From: Enoplosus armatus
Taxonomy: Eukaryota > Chordata > Actinopteri > Centrarchiformes > Enoplosidae
Reading direction: 5' to 3'
Assembly (NCBI RefSeq): GCF_043641665.1
Contig: NC_092192.1
Coordinates: forward strand, 348,501 to 412,500
DNA: 64,000 bases
The position numbers and the translations under genes are program-made. Below are positions 60,514 to 64,000 of this stretch, one piece after another; positions within the stretch are counted from its first letter, which is position 1; every line of letters starts with the position of its first letter. The notes under the pieces were generated by a model. It had not been told where the DNA came from. It did not search any database and saw nothing but the letters and a program-made list of their open reading frames with translations.

Positions 60514-60700
60514 GCGGTGTTGCCAGTTTTGGTCCTCTGGAGCAACACGATGGTGAAAGTGCTGTTGCACGGATAAGTAAATGCTGGTCCGGTGATTAAT
60601 ACAGTACACTGCACTATCAGCCTGCAACCTTTTGGTGTATATTTGGGCTTTTAATAAACTAACTAAACTAAAGGAAACTGTCACCAACCTGGCAACACTG
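60514..60700. mobile_element. Small 187-bp inverted-repeat element (MITE-like)
   Basis: Left end GCGGTGTTGCCAGTTTTGGT and right end read on the other strand CAGTGTTGCCAGGTTGGT are imperfect inverted repeats. Both are flanked by the direct repeat CTCACT (60508-60513 and 60701-60706). Confidence 0.55.
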
Positions 60701-61249
60701 CTCACTCGTGTAGTAGCATTATTAGTTCAGCTACAGCAGGGACTCTGCTGGCTAACATGTCTTTTAATAAAAATGATAAAATGGAAGTCACAAAACAGAT
60801 GGAGAGAAACAAGACAAGTGAGGAAAATGAAGAGACGGACAGACAGACTGCAGGAGGAAACATCAACAAACCATCCAGTCCTTTGTGTTCAATATGCAAC
60901 CACACTGGCCAAAATTAGGCAGATTTGCTGTTTGACAGTGAAAGTGTCTCCTGTTGACTGGCTGAAGCAGTAACTGTATATACATATACATACATATATA
61001 TATATATATATATATGTGTATATATGTCTTTTCAGTGTCCCTCTATCGTGCAGAAGCCGACCCACTAAACCTTAAAAACCAGAACGGGTTGGAGAGTTTT
61101 GGTGGTGTGGGACCACTAATTAACTAAAACATGAAAGTGGTATGAGTGAATATTTGTTATAGCAGCTTTTCCAATATTCTAAAAATTTCTACAGTTTTTG
61201 TTCATGTTTGTGGTTGCTGTGAAAATGTACTTCAGTGTCTTTTTTTACA

Positions 61250-61375
61250 GTGAAGGTCGAGTGAGGCAGAGAGTCAGAGAGGGAGGGGAGTGATGACATC
61301 AGCTGGGGGAGGAGAGAGAGGAGAGAGAGAGAGGGAGGGAGAGGAGGAAAACAGCATCCTTCATCAGACAGAGAG

Positions 61376-61411
<36 letters not shown>

Positions 61412-61690
61412 GAGTGAGAGAGAGGAGGGACGAACGAGAGGAGAGAGAGAAAACGTTGGGACGGAAATAAGATAAAGGAGAAGAAGAAGAAGACTGATGG
61501 TGTCGTCTGAGAGAGGGACGGACAGAGGGACAAGAGACACCGAGACAGACAGACAGACAGAGGAAGAGAGAGAGACAGGCAGGAGGAGGCTTTAACATCT
61601 GTCATCTGGGCCTGTGTGTCTGTGTGTGTGTGTGTGTGTGTGTTGGAGGGTGATCAGCTGATTGGACCACACATGTTGGAGGGCGGAGCC
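61250..61690 (+). promoter_or_regulatory. apbb3: apbb3 5'UTR/promoter region, GAGA-rich
   Basis: (GA)n and AGAGGGAG words at 61265-61470, then GACAGACAGA, then a (TG)n tract at 61615-61643, lead to the apbb3 ATG. The transcription start is not resolved. A GGGCGGAGCC box lies just before the ATG (61681-61690). Confidence 0.5.
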
Positions 61691-61739
61691 ATGATGGGCA
61701 AGGATTACATGTTGGCCATCCTCATAGTCAACTATGACG
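61691..61739 (+). CDS. apbb3: apbb3 (Fe65-like 2) first coding exon; gene continues past the window
   Basis: ATG at 61691 opens MMGKDYMLAILIVNYD and ends with a split codon at the donor GACG|GTGAGA. The start MxGKDYMLAI-VN is that of amyloid precursor protein-binding family B member 3, a WW/PTB-domain adaptor. In human it is a direct neighbour of SRA1, which supports the call. Only 16 residues are visible, so identity rests on this match plus synteny. A second in-frame Met follows directly; the first lies in GAGCCATGA. A (CA)n run starts five bases into intron 1. Confidence 0.75.
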
Positions 61740-61743
61740 GTGA

Positions 61744-61782
<39 letters not shown>
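61744..61782 (+). repeat. (CA)n microsatellite at the apbb3 exon 1 donor
   Basis: Pure CA beginning directly after GTGAGA. Confidence 0.9.
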
Positions 61783-61785
<3 letters not shown>

Positions 61786-61959
61786 CCTGTAATCTCACAG
61801 GTTTACGAGGACCTCCTGCAGACCTGCAGTCACTCTGTTGTTTACATGTTGTGTCTGGTCGACTGAACAGCTGCAGACACAAACATGTACAAATGGGACA
61901 TTGTGGTTTTAGCAGGACCGGATTAACCTACAGTGGGCCCCTTGTGACCCGGTCTGTAC

Positions 61960-61966
61960 CATAGAC

Positions 61967-62005
<39 letters not shown>

Positions 62006-62610
62006 GATGCCACATTGGCCTTTGGATCGTACGTCAACGTCGCCGCCATATTGGACCGGGCAAAACTGGTCTGTAAACAAATACAAGTAAACGGGGATAA
62101 AAAGCACTATAACGTTTACATTTGTCAACCGATTTCAATGACTCATTTTCATATTCAAAGGTTTATGAGGTGTAGAAAAAAAAAGTTTTGTCTCCAGTTA
62201 CTTAGAATCTCGATAGTGAGGCTTTAATCGCTGCGAGACGCTCAAGAGTGTGTATCAACATTAGCTGACATTAACTGAATTACTTACGTGGTGGAAAGTC
62301 ATTGTCATAAGGAATTATTAAAACTCACGTTTGTCAAACATGGCTTTGGCTTATTTTCCTTACATTGGACCGCCGATTACAGCCTCACTATCGAGATTCT
62401 AAGTAACTGGAGACAAACCCTTTTTTTCCTACTCCACGTATAAACCTTTGAATATAAAAACATCAGTCAGTTACAGTGCTTTTTGTCCAAAAAGACCGCA
62501 GCTCCCCTGTTTACTTGTATTTACAAGACCAGTTTTGGCCGTTCCAATATGGCGGCGATGTTGATGTACGATCCAAAGGCCAATGTGGTGCCTATGTATA
62601 TGTGTCTATG
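61960..62610. mobile_element. hAT-like MITE with long inverted repeats and 8-bp target duplication
   Basis: The 651-bp element begins CATAGAC and ends GTCTATG. It is flanked on both sides by the exact direct repeat GTCTGTAC (61952-61959 and 62611-62618), an 8-bp duplication as made by hAT transposases. The arms pair over roughly 230 bases: TTTGGATCGTAC, CGCCGCCATATTGG, TTCAAAGGTTTAT and CAGTTACTTAGAATCTCGAT at left recur inverted at right. A (TA)n tract sits in the left end. No transposase is encoded. Confidence 0.85.
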
Positions 62611-62618
62611 GTCTGTAC

Positions 62619-63721
62619 TATCATGTCATCACTTCCTGTCACCGAACACCTATCTGATTAGCCAGTTGGTCTTTTGCTAAACCCTCCCTCCAACAGCTGT
62701 CAGGGTTTCTGCACGTTGAAGCAGCGTTCATGGAGCTCCATGCCGCAGCAGCTGTGGTTGTTTGGTGTTTCCAGTTACCTGCAGTCCTTCCAGCCTGAAC
62801 ACCACAGGCTGCTGCCGTCCACCTGCAATCTCATCACAGCACTTAGCAATATGACATGATTAATATGGTACGTTTTGCTAACTAGAATCATAAATGCTGG
62901 TATTGTCTCAGAGCTGATAATCAGTTTCTCTTTATTGATCCGCTCTCTGCTGGTGACGACGTGATCGGTAAAATCAGCTCCCTTTTAATCATTTAACATG
63001 AGTACTAACATGTGACCACCAACCGTTGGTACATTTCACTGTCTTATGATAATTAACAACCCATCATTAGTAGTTAGATAGTTATCATATTATTTTGAGG
63101 GGTAACAGGTTATGTGAAAAATATCCCTGTGGGAGGCAGACCTGGATGATGTCAGAGTGTAGGGGACTTACCTGAGATAGAACTAGTCCTCATCCCAAGT
63201 CTTCAGTCTTATAATGTTCAAAATGAAAACGTACTGTTTGAAAGTAAAGAGCAAGTATATTAGCTAAGCAGGGAAAATAAGTGATGTTAAGAAGAAATAT
63301 TTTACAATTATAATTTTATATATTTCCTCATCATACTTAACATATATAACACTCAGACTAACCAGCTTTACACTGAAACACAAGAACAATGCTGTGGCTT
63401 CATTTCCACGTCTACTACATGGATCGTCAACTGCTGAGGATGGTGACTTTTTACCTCGGACCTGTTAGCTTTAGCCTCAGTCTGTTAGCATGATAGCATG
63501 ACCCGGGAGCCATTAGCTTTAGCCTTAGTCTGTTAGCATGACAGAATGTCCCGGGAGCCATTAGCTATAGCCTCAGTTTGTTAGCATGATACCATGTAGG
63601 CTATGTAACCATCAAGTGCATATTTAAGACTTTCACATTTTAAAGCAAGCGAGCTGAAGACAAAGTTTTTGACCCACTAGTTAGTTATAGCTGCTAAAAA
63701 ACTGGACAGACTGATTAAGAA
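62619..63721 (+). other. apbb3 intron 1, no gene seen
   Basis: A/T-rich sequence. A local tandem repeat of about 64 bp, with words TTAGCTTTAGCCTCAGTCTG and GTTAGCATGA, occupies 63465-63595 in about three units. Confidence 0.6.
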
Positions 63722-64000
63722 GACCTCTGTTCTGGGATGCCCCCCCTGGACTCAGTGGAGGTGGTGGGAGAAAGGCGGACGATGGCTAAGCTATCATCCC
63801 AGAGGGAGAACATGTCCCACCCCATGCAGTACACTCAATCAGCAATAATCAGACCTGCTCCAGGTGGACCTGCTCCCAGTAGACCTGCTCCCAGTAGACC
63901 ACACACACCGGAATGGACAATCCACATATCTCTGAATGTAACAATGATGCAATACCCACACCTCTATGTGCAATACAGTACAATAGCTTTACCTTTATTT
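63722..64000 (+). mobile_element. 3' part of an L2/CR1-like LINE, cut by the window end
   Basis: GGACCTGCTCCCAGTAGACC, GGACAATCCACATATCTCTG and CAATACCCACACCTCTATGT match 43430-43560 of the LINE in camk2a. It retains an extra C-terminal segment (GGATGCCCCCCCTGGACTCA through ATGTCCCACCCCATGCAGTA) that the camk2a copy has lost. Confidence 0.8.

Noticed and set aside
60757..60918. 53-codon frame MSFNKNDKMEV with a CSICNHTG motif
   Set aside because: Short, no splice or promoter evidence, close to a TIR element; it may be a transposon relic or chance.

Overview
This is vertebrate nuclear DNA, almost certainly from a ray-finned (teleost) fish. Small exons with GT-AG introns encode close matches of conserved vertebrate proteins. 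The rest is dense in (CA)n/(GT)n microsatellites, minisatellites, L2/CR1-like LINE fragments with the AATCAG-repeat or TTGAA-repeat 3' tails typical of fish, and non-autonomous inverted-repeat elements. There is no bacterial operon, CRISPR array, tRNA or rRNA.

Layout from left to right. (1) 284-14007, plus strand: the last nine exons of chm (Rab escort protein 1); its 5' part lies outside the window. (2) 14218-16700: minisatellite, CA-type satellite and a degenerate AGT/ATT repeat field between two converging genes. (3) 17664-20492, minus strand: complete rps14 (ribosomal protein S14, 151 aa) with a non-coding TOP-like first exon. A 5'-truncated LINE (20581-21907) sits just upstream of its promoter. 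(4) 29953-51498, minus strand: complete camk2a (CaM kinase II alpha) in 17 coding exons that sum to exactly 478 codons plus stop. Its 3'UTR may run down to about 22836. Inside it is an alternative first exon for the kinase-less membrane anchor alpha-KAP. Its 10-kb intron 2 holds a near full-length LINE with a second LINE nested in it, and kilobase-scale CA and GA satellites. (5) 52930-54010: a 1.1-kb GC-rich VNTR between camk2a and sra1. (6) 55298-58629, minus strand: sra1 (steroid receptor RNA activator protein), six coding exons, with a tandemly duplicated segment in intron 1 that contains two candidate alternative first exons. (7) 61691-61739, plus strand: the first coding exon of apbb3 (Fe65-like adaptor), divergent from sra1. 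The window ends in its intron 1 with a hAT-like palindromic MITE and a LINE fragment.

The genes do not form one pathway; they are housekeeping (chm, rps14), synaptic (camk2a) and nuclear/adaptor (sra1, apbb3) genes. The most notable signals concern how repeats meet splice sites. A 22-bp minisatellite has copied the camk2a exon 16 acceptor about eight times. A duplicated 5' splice site follows a chm exon. (CA)n tracts start within about ten bases of several donors, and (TCTG)n repeats form several acceptor pyrimidine tracts. I found no wholly new enzymatic system. The best candidates for new biology are the conserved alpha-KAP exon, the splice-site arrays and the duplicated sra1 first exons.
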